A DNA stretch of 64,000 nt, taken from JAUSIF01 sp040901465 (GTDB lineage Bacteria > Pseudomonadota > Alphaproteobacteria > Rhizobiales > Xanthobacteraceae). Made by a program: the position numbers and the translations under genes. The notes under the pieces were generated by a model. That model worked only from the letters and a program-made list of their open reading frames with translations, was not told where the DNA came from and made no database searches. The stretch covers positions 1 through 64,000 of the forward strand of contig JBBDYN010000057.1 of NCBI GenBank assembly GCA_040901465.1, read 5' to 3'. This document shows, piece by piece, positions 25,452-34,148 of the stretch. The stretch's first letter is position 1, and every line of letters begins with the position of its first letter.

Positions 25452-26225
25452 ATGAAGACGGCCATGCTCGCCTTGAAGCGCAACGCGGCGATCGAACGAC
25501 TTTCCGAATTGCTCGCGGGTTCCGGCCGCGGGGTGGCTTTCACCGGAGCCGGCATCTCGACGGAGTCCGGCATACCCGATTTCCGCTCGCCGGGCGGGCT
25601 TTGGACGCAGAACCGGCCGATCCCGTTCGACGAATTCCTCGCGAGCCGCGACGCGCGCAACGAAGCCTGGCGGCGCAAGTTCGCCATGGAGGACAAGTTC
25701 CGCGCCGCGCGCCCCGGCCGCGGCCACTGCGCGCTTGCGCGACTCGTCGAGCGCGGCAAGCTCTCGTCCGTGATCACGCAGAACATCGACAATTTGCACC
25801 AAGAGTCGGGCGTGCCTCATGAAAAGATCATTGAGCTGCACGGAAACGGCAGCTACGCAACCTGTCTGGAGTGTTCCGAGCGCTACGAGATCGACTGGGT
25901 GCGCAAGCGTTTCGACGCTGCGGGCGGCGTCGCGCCCGATTGTCCGGCCTGCAATGGTCCGGTGAAGTCGGCGACGGTCTCTTTTGGCCAGTCCATGCCT
26001 GAAATGGCCATGCGCCGGGCCGAGACGGAGACGCTCGCCGCCGACTTGTTCATCGCGGTCGGATCTTCGCTAGTCGTTTGGCCCGCCGCAGGTTTTCCGG
26101 CTATGGCGAAACGCAACGGCGCGCAACTCGTGATCCTCAATCGCGAGCCGACCGAGTTCGACGACATCGCCGATCTCGTTGCGCGCGACGATATTGGCGA
26201 TGTCCTTGAACCGTTCCTCGCGTAA
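25452..26225 (+). CDS. cobB: Sir2-family NAD-dependent protein deacylase
   Basis: Removes acyl groups from lysine using NAD. The 257-aa enzyme has the NAD motif GAGISTESGIPDFRSP (32-47), TQNIDNLH (109-116), the catalytic His130 in ELHG, and a zinc site C138/C141 plus C164/C167. A second start at ATG 25464 is possible. Bacterial relatives regulate acetyl-CoA synthetases and other enzymes. Confidence 0.95.
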   Translation: MKTAMLALKRNAAIERLSELLAGSGRGVAFTGAGISTESGIPDFRSPGGLWTQNRPIPFDEFLASRDARNEAWRRKFAMEDKFRAARPGRGHCALARLVERGKLSSVITQNIDNLHQESGVPHEKIIELHGNGSYATCLECSERYEIDWVRKRFDAAGGVAPDCPACNGPVKSATVSFGQSMPEMAMRRAETETLAADLFIAVGSSLVVWPAAGFPAMAKRNGAQLVILNREPTEFDDIADLVARDDIGDVLEPFLA

Positions 26226-26433
26226 TCGATTGTTCGCCCGGAATAATTGCTCGCGTCGCGCTGCATAGTTGCCCGCAATCAACACTATCCACCGAATGTC
26301 CACTGTTGCCTACACTTCGACTCAATTTGCTGTTTGCGCGCGTTCTCGCAATGATATTGTTATAGCCACGATTCGGCGTCCGGTTGGCGGACGTCAAATG
26401 CGGTGACGTTGGCGGCGTCTCTAGGCGGCGAGA

Positions 26434-27033
26434 ATGGGGTCGGAGCGGCTGGGGCCGAAGCTCGCGTTTGGCGAGCATGAGGCAAGAGTTGAAGATCTCA
26501 CCGAAGAAGCGCCGGTGGGGCTCGTCGAAATCACTGGCTTCATCAAGTGGTTCGACGTCTCTAAGGGGTATGGCTTCATTGTCCCCGACAACGGCATGGC
26601 GGACGTGCTGCTGCACGTGACATGCCTGCGTCGCGACGGATTCCAGACAGCGTACGAAGGCGCGCGCGTCGTCGCCGAAGTGCTGGAGCGGCCGAAAGGC
26701 CTGCAAGCTTTCCGCGTTCTTTCGATGGATGAGTCGACCGCCGTGCATCCGTCGCAGCTGGCGCCCGCGCGCACGCATTTCGCGGTGACGCCGACGAGCG
26801 GGTTGGAGCGCGCTTGGGTCAAATGGTTCAATCGTCTGCGCGGTTTCGGCTTTCTCACGCGCGGTGAGGGGACGCCCGATATCTTCGTGCACATGGAAAC
26901 CCTGCGCCGTTACGGACTTACGGAATTGCGGCCGGGCCAGGTGGTACTCGTGCGCTACGGCCCCGGCCCCAAGGGATTGATGGCCGCGGAAGTACATCCC
27001 GATACCGGCGGCAACATTCCCTCCTCGCACTGA
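26434..27033 (+). CDS. Protein with two cold-shock domains
   Basis: Probable RNA- or ssDNA-binding protein of 199 aa. The first domain (about 33-98) has GFIKWFDVSKGYGFIVP and the second (about 126-190) VKWFNRLRGFGFLT with DIFVHMETL; both keep the aromatic RNP motifs. A linker and an acidic amino end (EDLTEEAPVG) precede them. Double cold-shock-domain proteins of this size are typical of Alphaproteobacteria. Confidence 0.92.
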   Translation: MGSERLGPKLAFGEHEARVEDLTEEAPVGLVEITGFIKWFDVSKGYGFIVPDNGMADVLLHVTCLRRDGFQTAYEGARVVAEVLERPKGLQAFRVLSMDESTAVHPSQLAPARTHFAVTPTSGLERAWVKWFNRLRGFGFLTRGEGTPDIFVHMETLRRYGLTELRPGQVVLVRYGPGPKGLMAAEVHPDTGGNIPSSH

Positions 27034-27058
27034 ACGCGATTTCCGCTACAATCTCAGC

Positions 27059-27532
27059 ATGTTTGCGTCCGGACGGCTTTCGCGCGCCTGCCGCGTGCTC
27101 CTCGTAGGCGCGCTTGCGCTTCTCCTGCAAAGCGGCCTTGCCGCGGCCGCGACGATCGAACCGCTCGAAATCGTCACCCGCTCGGGCGTGCACGTTTTCG
27201 ACGTCGAAATGGCCACCACCCCCGACGAACGCAGCAAGGGCCTGATGTTCCGGCGCGAGCTCCCGCAGGGACGCGGAATGCTGTTTGATTTCGAGGGTGA
27301 AGGCCCGGTCGCCATGTGGATGAGGAACACCTACGTCTCGCTCGACATGATCTTCATCCGCGCCGACGGCCGGATTGCCCGCATCGCGGAAAACACGAAG
27401 CCCCTTTCCGAACAAACGATTCCGTCAGGCGCGCCGGTGAAGGCCGTGCTCGAGGTGGTCGCCGGCACCGCGAAGCGGCTCGGCATCGCGCCCGGCGACC
27501 GAGTTGCGCACCGGATTTTTCGCGGACGGTGA
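27059..27532 (+). CDS. DUF192-family exported protein
   Basis: A 157-aa protein with a signal peptide (residues 1-30, ending GLAAAATIE) and the DUF192 core: FDVEMATTPDERSKGLMFRREL, GRGMLFDFEGEGPVAMWMRNT, SLDMIFIRADGRIA. It is found beside cold-shock genes in many Rhizobiales. Biochemical role unknown in general; the fold is a small beta barrel. Confidence 0.88.
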   Translation: MFASGRLSRACRVLLVGALALLLQSGLAAAATIEPLEIVTRSGVHVFDVEMATTPDERSKGLMFRRELPQGRGMLFDFEGEGPVAMWMRNTYVSLDMIFIRADGRIARIAENTKPLSEQTIPSGAPVKAVLEVVAGTAKRLGIAPGDRVAHRIFRGR

Positions 27533-27649
27533 GGGCTGTGCTGGCATTTTTCATTGCGCGCGCGAGACCATTCGGTATTCTTGCGTTTGCGGTCGGGGAA
27601 CTTCCGGTACGAGGCTGGCGGGGCCTGAACGCGATCACTGGGGGCGCAC

Positions 27650-27886
27650 ATGAAAAAGATTGCCTACGCGGCGCTGGCCGCGGCCTTTGCGGTTTCCGTT
27701 TCGGCGGTCCCGGCCGCCGCGCAGGCCGGCACCGGACTCGGCCTGATCATCCATTCTTCGATCGTGTCGAAGTGCCAGAACCGGCAGCTGACGCAGGAAG
27801 AGGCACAGAAGACGATGTGGTTCCCGCTCACCGGCATCTGGCAGGCGATGAAGGATTGCCGCACCGCCAGCGAAAAGAAAAAATAA
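27650..27886 (+). CDS. Small secreted protein, unknown function
   Basis: A 78-aa precursor: signal peptide MKKIAYAALAAAFAVSVSA with cleavage near AAAQA, then GTGLGLIIHSSIVSKCQ, LTQEEAQKTMWFPLTG and DCRTASEKKK. The two cysteines could form a disulfide. No family recognised. The ATG at 27650 is preceded by GGGGG and suits a signal peptide. Confidence 0.7.
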   Translation: MKKIAYAALAAAFAVSVSAVPAAAQAGTGLGLIIHSSIVSKCQNRQLTQEEAQKTMWFPLTGIWQAMKDCRTASEKKK

Positions 27887-28019
27887 GCTCGCCCACGCCA
27901 CCGGAATTGCGAGCAGCGCCCGGCCCTTAGCGGCCGGCACTGCGCGCTTGCCCGAAGGCAACCGGGCATGTTAGCGAAATCGCAAGGCGCTACCGCTATT
28001 TGGATGGCGCATGGCGCGG

Positions 28020-28096
28020 CGGGGCATAGCGCAGCCCGGTAGCGCGGGAGTTTTGGGAACTCCAGGTCGCAGGTTCGAATCCTGCTGCCCCGACCA
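28020..28096 (+). tRNA. tRNA-Pro (anticodon TGG)
   Basis: The gene of 77 bases begins CGGGGCATAGCGCAGCC and ends CTGCCCCGACCA. The acceptor pairs CGGGGCA with TGCCCCG, the anticodon loop between GGAGT and ACTCC is TTTGGGA, and the T arm is CAGGTTCGAATCCTG. CCA is encoded. Confidence 0.95.
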
Positions 28097-28226
28097 GCCG
28101 CCGCTCTTCGAGCTTCGGCTCGGCGAGCCTTACCCGAGCCGAGACGTAAGCGAGATTAGAGCGGGGCTGCCGCGCCGAAGCTCTACGGGAGCGAAGGCGG
28201 GCGAACTGCACGAAGGTGAGCACACC

Positions 28227-28532
28227 ATGGCCGCACGCATCTACAAGCCGGCGCGTACCGCGATGCAGTCCGGCCAGGCCAATACCAAGGAGTGGATCCT
28301 GGAATTCGAGCCCGAAACCGCGCGCCAAGTCGAGCCCTTGATGGGCTGGACCGCGTCGGCCGATATGAAGCAGCAGCTTCGCCTGCGCTTCGACACCAAG
28401 GAGGAGGCGATCTCCTACAGCGAACGCCACGGCATTCCGTACCGGGTGTACGAGCCGAAGGAGCCGGCGCGCCGCAAGATCGCCTACGCCGATAATTTCG
28501 GATACAGACGCATCGGTCAGTGGACGCATTGA
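28227..28532 (+). CDS. NADH dehydrogenase (complex I) NDUFS4-like accessory subunit
   Basis: A 101-aa protein from ATG 28227 (MAARIYKPARTAMQSG). It matches the ETC complex I conserved region family: WILEFEPETARQVEPLMGWT, then LRLRFDTKEEAISYSERHG, YRVYEP and a C-terminal RKIAYADNF. It is an accessory subunit shared by alphaproteobacteria and mitochondria. It sits between two tRNA genes, away from any nuo operon, as is usual. Confidence 0.93.
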   Translation: MAARIYKPARTAMQSGQANTKEWILEFEPETARQVEPLMGWTASADMKQQLRLRFDTKEEAISYSERHGIPYRVYEPKEPARRKIAYADNFGYRRIGQWTH

Positions 28533-28563
28533 GGCGCGCCCGCGAGGCGCGCTCCGCCCGGTT

Positions 28564-28639
28564 GGCCCCGTAGCTCAGGGGATAGAGCAGCAGCCTTCTA
28601 AGCTGTTGGTCGCAGGTTCGAATCCTGCCGGGGTCACCA
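28564..28639 (+). tRNA. tRNA-Arg (anticodon TCT)
   Basis: The 76-base gene begins GGCCCCGTAGCTCAGGGG and ends CCGGGGTCACCA. The anticodon stem GCAGC/GCTGT encloses CTTCTAA, giving TCT. The T arm is GCAGGTTCGAATCCTGC, and CCA is encoded. Confidence 0.93.
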
Positions 28640-28804
28640 ATCCTTTCCCATGCGCTCTATTGCATCGTGCGGCGACAATCCCGGCCGGAATCCTCCAAGT
28701 CGAGGGCCCGGAGAATCCCGAGATCTTCAAGGATCACAATCCAGCGAAGTCGGGCAAGTCCGTCTCGCATTAGCGGACACATGGTCCAGCAAGGTCGTGC
28801 GTGA

Positions 28805-28904
28805 NNNNNNNNNNNNNNNNNNNNNNNNNNNNNNNNNNNNNNNNNNNNNNNNNNNNNNNNNNNNNNNNNNNNNNNNNNNNNNNNNNNNNNNNNNNNNNNN
28901 NNNN
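28805..28904. other. Scaffold gap of 100 N
   Basis: Exactly 100 N, the usual placeholder for a gap of unknown size. No gene is supported in the sequence on either side (28640-28804 and 28905-29093), so it is not possible to say what was lost. Genes on the two sides may not be true neighbours. Confidence 0.98.
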
Positions 28905-29093
28905 ACCGATCGGACAGTGGTGAGGAATCGATCGTTGACATATTCTACAGCGCCGATCTGCGAAAGGCCGGCAATTCACCTCAACTCGCTCGCGAAAAAA
29001 TTGAAACAGGACTAGTTTCGCGGCGATCCGTCGGCCCGGCCGCGGCGAATGCCAGTCCGGACGGCGAGTTGGCAAGTTTGAGGGAGGAGTTTC

Positions 29094-29765
29094 ATGAAGC
29101 TTTATATGCATCCGGTCTCGATGACGAGCCGTCCGGTTCGTCTGTTCATCGCCGAGAACGGGATCAAGGTCGACGAACAGGTCGTCGACCTGATGAAGGG
29201 CGAGCACGTCCAGCCGGCCTACACGGCCATCAACCCGAGCCAGCTCGTGCCCGTGCTCGAGGACGACGATCTGCGGCTGACCGAGAGTTCCGCGATCCTG
29301 AAATATCTCGCCGACAAGATCGGCTCGCCGGCCTATCCGAAAGACCTCAAGAAGCGCGCCAAGGTCAACGAGGTGATGGACTGGCTCAACACCCAGTTCT
29401 ATCGCGACTGGGCCTATAACCTCTGCTATCCGCAGGTTTTCCCGAACCACAAGCGGAGGAGCGACGAGGCGCACGCCGGCGCGGTCGACTGGGGCAAGGA
29501 AAAATCCAAGAAGTGGGTCGGCATCCTGAACGACCACTGGATCGGCAAGAACCAGTATCTCGTCGGCAACGAGATCACGATCGCTGACTATTTCGGCTCC
29601 GGGCTCGTGACGCTGGGGGAGGTTATCCACACCGACTTCAGCAAGTACCCGAACGTGCACCGCTGGCTCGGCAACATGAGGAAGCTGAAGAGCTGGGACA
29701 AAGTGAACGAGGTGTTCAACGGCCTCGTCGGCTCAACCAAGGGCAAGCAGTTCGAGACCGTGTAA
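29094..29765 (+). CDS. Glutathione S-transferase family protein
   Basis: A 223-aa cytoplasmic protein. The thioredoxin-like amino domain (about 1-80) has MKLYMHPVSMTSRPVRLFIA, VDLMKGEHVQPAYTAINP, VPVLEDDDLRLTESSAILKYL. S10 or the nearby Thr/Ser is the likely glutathione contact. The helical C-terminal domain includes GNEITIADYFGSG. The start is preceded by GGGAGGAG. A terminator follows at 29794. Confidence 0.92.
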   Translation: MKLYMHPVSMTSRPVRLFIAENGIKVDEQVVDLMKGEHVQPAYTAINPSQLVPVLEDDDLRLTESSAILKYLADKIGSPAYPKDLKKRAKVNEVMDWLNTQFYRDWAYNLCYPQVFPNHKRRSDEAHAGAVDWGKEKSKKWVGILNDHWIGKNQYLVGNEITIADYFGSGLVTLGEVIHTDFSKYPNVHRWLGNMRKLKSWDKVNEVFNGLVGSTKGKQFETV

Positions 29766-29793
29766 TTCGCGGCATATTGCCCCGACCGGAATG

Positions 29794-29823
29794 AAGCGCG
29801 GCCCCAAGCGGCCGCGCTTTCTT
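29794..29823 (+). terminator. Rho-independent terminator after the GST gene
   Basis: Arms AAGCGCGGCC (29794-29803) and GGCCGCGCTT (29810-29819) pair over 10 bp and run into TTTCTT. It stands 29 bases after the GST stop and separates it from the glycosyltransferase operon. Confidence 0.85.
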
Positions 29824-29938
29824 CGCGGTATCCGGCGCTCGCTGCCGCTTCGGAGCCGTCGCTTTGGGCATACGTTCTGCTAGCTTCCCGCGCGCGAGAG
29901 GCCGGGCGGGCGGCCGAGGCGGGTAAGGGGCATATTCA

Positions 29939-31636
29939 ATGCAGTCGGCAGGAACAATCGACGTCTCCGGTCGATTGGACGCGAGCCTTGATTGGTTGAC
30001 GGCGTCGCATCGCCGCGCCGCCCTCGCGCTCCTCATCATCGCCCTGATCTGTCTGCTTCCCGGCTTTGCCTCGCTCCCGGTGACGAACCGGGACGAAAGC
30101 CGCTTCGCGCAGCCGGCAAGGCAGATGATCGAGACCGGCGATTACATCGACATCCGCCTGCAAGAGCAGTCGCGCCACCGCAAGCCGATCGGCATCTACT
30201 GGCTGCAAGCCGGTGCCACGCGCGCCGCCGAAGCGCTCGGCTTCGACAACGCGCGCAATCGTATCGTCTTTTATCGAGTGCCTTCGCTGCTCGCGGCGAT
30301 CGGCTCCGCACTGTTGACCTATTGGGCCGCGCTTGCGTTCGTAACGCGGCGCTACGCATTTCTGGCTGCGTTTGGTCTCGCGACCTCCATTCTGCTCGGC
30401 GTCGAGGCACGCATCGCCACGATCGACGGCGCGCTCTTGCTCACTGCGGTCGCGGCGCAGGGTGCGCTCGCACGCGTCTATCTTGTGTGGCCGCCAAACG
30501 CGTCGCCGAGACACCAATGGAAGCACGCTGCGATCTTCTGGACCGGCATCGCCGGATCGATCCTGCTCAAGGGCCCGATCATTCCGGCGATCGTCATTTT
30601 GACGGCTGCGAGTCTCTGCGTCGCCGATCGTCGATGGCGCTGGCTCCTGCGCCTGAAGCCTGCGGCTGGAATCTTTTGGACGCTGCTTCTCGTCATGCCG
30701 TGGTTCTTGGCCATCGCTTGGCGATCCGACGATTTCTTCCAGCAATGGCCCGGCCGCGATTTGATGAGCCGTCTGCTCAGCGGCGCGGAAGGACATTGGG
30801 GTCCGCCCGGCTATTTCTGGCTCCTGTTCTGGGTGTGCTTTTGGCCTGCGGCCGCGCTTGCGCCGATGGCGACCGCGTTCGCCTGGGCACACAGGCGCGA
30901 GCCGGAACTGCGCAGCCTGATCGCCTGGATCGTTCCGGGCTGGCTCATGTTCGAGATCGTGGTGACGAAGCTCCCGCACTACGTGCTGCCGCTCTACCCC
31001 GGCATCGCGATCCTGATCGCGCTCGCGCTCGAGCGGAAGGCGCCGCCCGACGGCTGGACCAAGGGCACGACGTTCCTTTGGCCTGTCGTCGCGATCTTGC
31101 TGAGCGTCGGTGTCGCGGTGCTCGCGATCATGTTCGAGGGCCGCTTCGGCCGTGCCTATTGGCCGGCGGCCGCGATCGCGATCGTGCTCGCCGCACTCGC
31201 CTGGTGGCGGTTCCTGATCGGCCAGATCGAACGCGCGTTCGTGTTCGCGCTGATCGCGGGCATGACGACCGCGCTTGCGGTTTACTCGGTGCTGCCGCGG
31301 ATCCAGGGCATCGCAGTCGCCGCACGCCTGGTGGCCGCGGCCAAGACCGCGCCGTGCTCGAACCCCGCGCTTGCCTCCGCCGGCTACCACCAGCCGAACC
31401 TGGTGTTCCTGGGCGGCACCGAGACGAAGCTCGTTTCGGGCGCCGGCGCGGCTGAGTTCCTGCGGCTTTCCGGTTGCCGGGTCGCCTTCGTCGAGCGCCG
31501 CGACCAGCGCGCTTTCGCCGATCGGGCGGCGGCGATCGGCATCTCGGCGGTCCGCATCGCCGAGGTTCAAGGCTTCGACTACAGCAATTTCCGCAGGGTC
31601 TCCTTCCTTGTTCTGATGCCGAAGGAAGGCAACTGA
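29939..31636 (+). CDS. ArnT/PMT-type membrane glycosyltransferase (GT39/GT83 class)
   Basis: An inner-membrane enzyme of 565 aa that moves a sugar from a polyprenyl phosphate carrier to a lipid or protein acceptor on the periplasmic side. After the first helix (about 28-46) comes the hallmark loop LPVTNRDESRFAQPARQM, with catalytic-type D52-E53, then HRKPIGIYWLQAG. Ten or more helices follow, and the C-terminal 110 residues are soluble. The next two genes encode a polyprenyl-phosphate glycosyltransferase and a LABN protein, a typical trio. Confidence 0.88.
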   Translation: MQSAGTIDVSGRLDASLDWLTASHRRAALALLIIALICLLPGFASLPVTNRDESRFAQPARQMIETGDYIDIRLQEQSRHRKPIGIYWLQAGATRAAEALGFDNARNRIVFYRVPSLLAAIGSALLTYWAALAFVTRRYAFLAAFGLATSILLGVEARIATIDGALLLTAVAAQGALARVYLVWPPNASPRHQWKHAAIFWTGIAGSILLKGPIIPAIVILTAASLCVADRRWRWLLRLKPAAGIFWTLLLVMPWFLAIAWRSDDFFQQWPGRDLMSRLLSGAEGHWGPPGYFWLLFWVCFWPAAALAPMATAFAWAHRREPELRSLIAWIVPGWLMFEIVVTKLPHYVLPLYPGIAILIALALERKAPPDGWTKGTTFLWPVVAILLSVGVAVLAIMFEGRFGRAYWPAAAIAIVLAALAWWRFLIGQIERAFVFALIAGMTTALAVYSVLPRIQGIAVAARLVAAAKTAPCSNPALASAGYHQPNLVFLGGTETKLVSGAGAAEFLRLSGCRVAFVERRDQRAFADRAAAIGISAVRIAEVQGFDYSNFRRVSFLVLMPKEGN

Positions 31637-31738
31637 GCCGGCCCACGCTTGCGGCCCGCGTTCGCGGCGCGCTAAGACCCGCGCGCCATCGAAGGGCGCA
31701 TGAGCCGGCGGGCGGCCGGTGCGGTTTGAGAGGGTACC

Positions 31739-32500
31739 TTGTCTGGTTCCGGGGGAAGCGGAGATGGCCTGCCGGGCGTCGCGGTCGTGGTGCCGGTGCA
31801 CAACGAAGCTGAGAACGTCGCTGCCCTCGTCGACGAGATCGCGGCCGCACTCAAGGGCCGCGAACCCTTCGAGGCGATTTTTGTGAATGATGGCTCGAGC
31901 GATGACACCGAGGCGACTCTCTTGCGTCTTGGCGCGTCGCGCCCGTGGCTGCGCCAGATGAAGCATGCTGCGAGCTGCGGCCAGTCCGCGGCGATCCGCA
32001 CGGGTGTGACGAGCGCACGCGCACCGATCGTCGTGACGCTCGACGGCGACGGTCAAAACGACCCTATGTTCATCCCGAAGCTGCTCGATGCACTGCTTGC
32101 AGCGGGCGCCGAGGTCGGTCTCGTGCAGGGCCAGCGCGACCGGCGCAAGGGCGGCTTCAAGCGGTTCCAGTCGTGGATCGCGAACACGGTGCGCAGTTCA
32201 ATTCTGCGCGACGGCACCCGCGACACCGGTTGTGGCCTCAAGGCGTTCCGCCGCGACGTGTTTCTGAAGCTTCCTTATTTCGATGCGCTGCACCGCTTCA
32301 CGCCGGCGCTCATTCGGCGCGAGGGTCTTGAATTAAAATATATCGACGTGGTGGACCGGCCGCGCATGCACGGCCGCAGCCACTACGGAATGTGGAACCG
32401 GCTCTGGATCGGCATCGTCGATCTTGCCGGCGTACTTTGGTTGATCCGGCGTCGCCGTCGCGTGCCGGAAGTAACGGAGGTTCGAGGCGATGCTCGTTGA
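31739..32500 (+). CDS. GT2 polyprenyl-phosphate glycosyltransferase (dolichol-phosphate mannosyltransferase type)
   Basis: Charges a polyprenyl phosphate with a sugar from a nucleotide sugar on the cytoplasmic face. The 253-aa protein has VVPVHNEAENV (17-27), VNDGSSDDT (49-57), the metal-binding DGDGQND (102-108) and TGCGLKAFRRDVF. The start is TTG 31739, with GAGAGGG before it. A hydrophobic end (IVDLAGVLWLI) may anchor it. It overlaps the next gene by 11 bases. Confidence 0.9.
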   Translation: MSGSGGSGDGLPGVAVVVPVHNEAENVAALVDEIAAALKGREPFEAIFVNDGSSDDTEATLLRLGASRPWLRQMKHAASCGQSAAIRTGVTSARAPIVVTLDGDGQNDPMFIPKLLDALLAAGAEVGLVQGQRDRRKGGFKRFQSWIANTVRSSILRDGTRDTGCGLKAFRRDVFLKLPYFDALHRFTPALIRREGLELKYIDVVDRPRMHGRSHYGMWNRLWIGIVDLAGVLWLIRRRRRVPEVTEVRGDAR

Positions 32501-32825
32501 TTTGACTCGCGCACTCGGCGATTACCTGCACGAGGTGTTCGTCGCGCAACTGGATTGGTGGGTCGCGCTCGGCTTCCTCGCCCAGCTCCTTTTTACCGCG
32601 CGCTTCCTTGTGCAATGGCTCGAGAGCGAACGGCAGAACAAGATGGTGATCCCGGTCGCCTTCTGGTTCTTCTCGATCGCCGGCGGAATCTTGCTTTTGA
32701 TCTACGCCGTCTACCGCCGCGACCCGGTGTTCATCGCCGGCCAGGCGTTCGGCGTGTTTGTCTATGCGCGCAATCTGTATTTCGAACTTCGCGACCGCCG
32801 TGAAACAAGCCAGGTCGCGAGCTAG
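32490..32825 (+). CDS. Lipid A biosynthesis N-terminal (LABN) domain membrane protein
   Basis: A 111-aa protein with three helices, of the family found alone or fused next to lipid-carrier glycosyltransferases. The signature is FLAQLLFTARFLVQWLESER followed by KMVIPVAFWFFSIAGG and FVYARNLYF. It starts inside the GT2 gene and meets the convergent metC gene with a 4-base overlap at the stops. Confidence 0.88.
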   Translation: MLVDLTRALGDYLHEVFVAQLDWWVALGFLAQLLFTARFLVQWLESERQNKMVIPVAFWFFSIAGGILLLIYAVYRRDPVFIAGQAFGVFVYARNLYFELRDRRETSQVAS

Positions 32826-34006
32826 CTCGCAAGATGCTTGAAGCCGTTCTCGAGGTCCGCGATCAGATCGTCCGGGTCTTCCAGTCCGATGTGCAGGCGC
32901 ACCGCCGGTCCGCCCGGATTCCAGCGCGTCGCCGTGCGCACGTTCGAGCAATCGAACGGAATGATCAGGCTCTCATAGCCGCCCCACGACGCGCCAATCC
33001 CGAATAGTTCAAGCTCTTCGATGAACGCCGTGACGGCAGCCTCGGGGCGCGGCTTCAGAATGAAGCTGAACAATCCGCACGCGCCGCGGAAGTCGCGCTT
33101 CCAGAGCGCGTGTTGCGGATGCGATTCAAGTGCGGGATGAACGACGCGCAAAATTTCCGGCCGGCTCTCAAGCCAGCGCGCGATCTTCAAGCTGGACTGC
33201 ATGTGATGGCCGAGTCGCACCGCGAGCGTGCGCAAGCCGCGCAGCACGAGGAAGGCGTCCTCCGGGCCCGGATTGAGGCCGAGTGAGCCAACCGTCTCGC
33301 GGACCTTCGGCCAATGATCGGCCGTCACCGAGATCGTGCCGAGATTGGCGTCCGCGTGCCCGCCGATATATTTCGTGCCGGCAAGGATCGAAAGATCGAC
33401 GCCGAAATCGTGCGGACGGAAATAAAGCGGCGTCGCCCAGGTATTATCCAAGAGCGTGACCGCGCCACGCTGACGTGCCACTTCCACGATCGTCGGCACG
33501 TCCTGGATTTCGAAGCTGAGCGAGCCGGGAGACTCGAGAAAGATCGCGCGCGTATTTTTCTGAAACAGTTCGGCAATCTTCGCCCCGATAACCGGATCGT
33601 AGTAGGCGACCTCGACGCCCATTCGCTTGAGCAGTGTGTCGCAAAAATGTCGTGTGGGGCCATACGCCGTGTCCGCCATTAGAATGTGATCGCCCGCGCG
33701 CGCGATCGAAATGAGCGCGGTGGTGATGGCCGAGAGGCCGGAGGAGGTGAGCGCGGTCCCCGCGCCCCCTTCGAGGCTCGTGATCGCAGCGGCGAGCGCC
33801 TCGGTGGTTGGCGTCCCGCGTCGCCCATAGAGGTAGCGCCCTTTTTTCCCGACGAAATCGGCGACCGTCGGCGAGAGCACGGTGGAACCGCGATAGATCG
33901 GCGTATTGACGAACCCGTGCTGCTCGAACGGATCGCGGCCGGCCAGCACCACCTCGGTCGCGGGCCGGAATTCGCGCCTGCGTCCGCCGTCTTTTTTCCT
34001 GGCCAT
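32822..34006 (-). CDS. metC: Cystathionine beta-lyase
   Basis: PLP enzyme splitting cystathionine to homocysteine, pyruvate and ammonia in methionine synthesis. The 394-aa protein has the Cys/Met-metabolism fold: YGRRGTPTTEALAAAI (60-75), GTALTSSGLSAI, LLDNTWATPLYF and the PLP lysine K212 in SILAGTKYIGGH. A cystathionine gamma-lyase role cannot be ruled out by sequence alone. It diverges from aapJ. Confidence 0.9.
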   Translation of the reverse strand: MARKKDGGRRREFRPATEVVLAGRDPFEQHGFVNTPIYRGSTVLSPTVADFVGKKGRYLYGRRGTPTTEALAAAITSLEGGAGTALTSSGLSAITTALISIARAGDHILMADTAYGPTRHFCDTLLKRMGVEVAYYDPVIGAKIAELFQKNTRAIFLESPGSLSFEIQDVPTIVEVARQRGAVTLLDNTWATPLYFRPHDFGVDLSILAGTKYIGGHADANLGTISVTADHWPKVRETVGSLGLNPGPEDAFLVLRGLRTLAVRLGHHMQSSLKIARWLESRPEILRVVHPALESHPQHALWKRDFRGACGLFSFILKPRPEAAVTAFIEELELFGIGASWGGYESLIIPFDCSNVRTATRWNPGGPAVRLHIGLEDPDDLIADLENGFKHLAS

Positions 34007-34148
34007 TCGGTTCTCCCCGACGCGCCGAGCGCGCCGATTAGGCGCACCGTGGCGCCGCCGTCAAGATAAGCGCGCGGCAAGCACTTGACCCGTATTCGGC
34101 TTTGGCTTGTGATGATGGTCGGTAGCGTGCGGGAGAGAAGGAGTTCGT

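Noticed and set aside
28650..29015. Open frames running through the N gap
   Set aside because: They exist only because N translates as unknown; the flanking residues show no family signal.
29936..32056. A 706-codon open frame on the minus strand
   Set aside because: It is a shadow of the two glycosyltransferase genes on the plus strand: low-complexity Arg/Asp/His-rich sequence with no domain signal, as expected opposite GC-rich genes.
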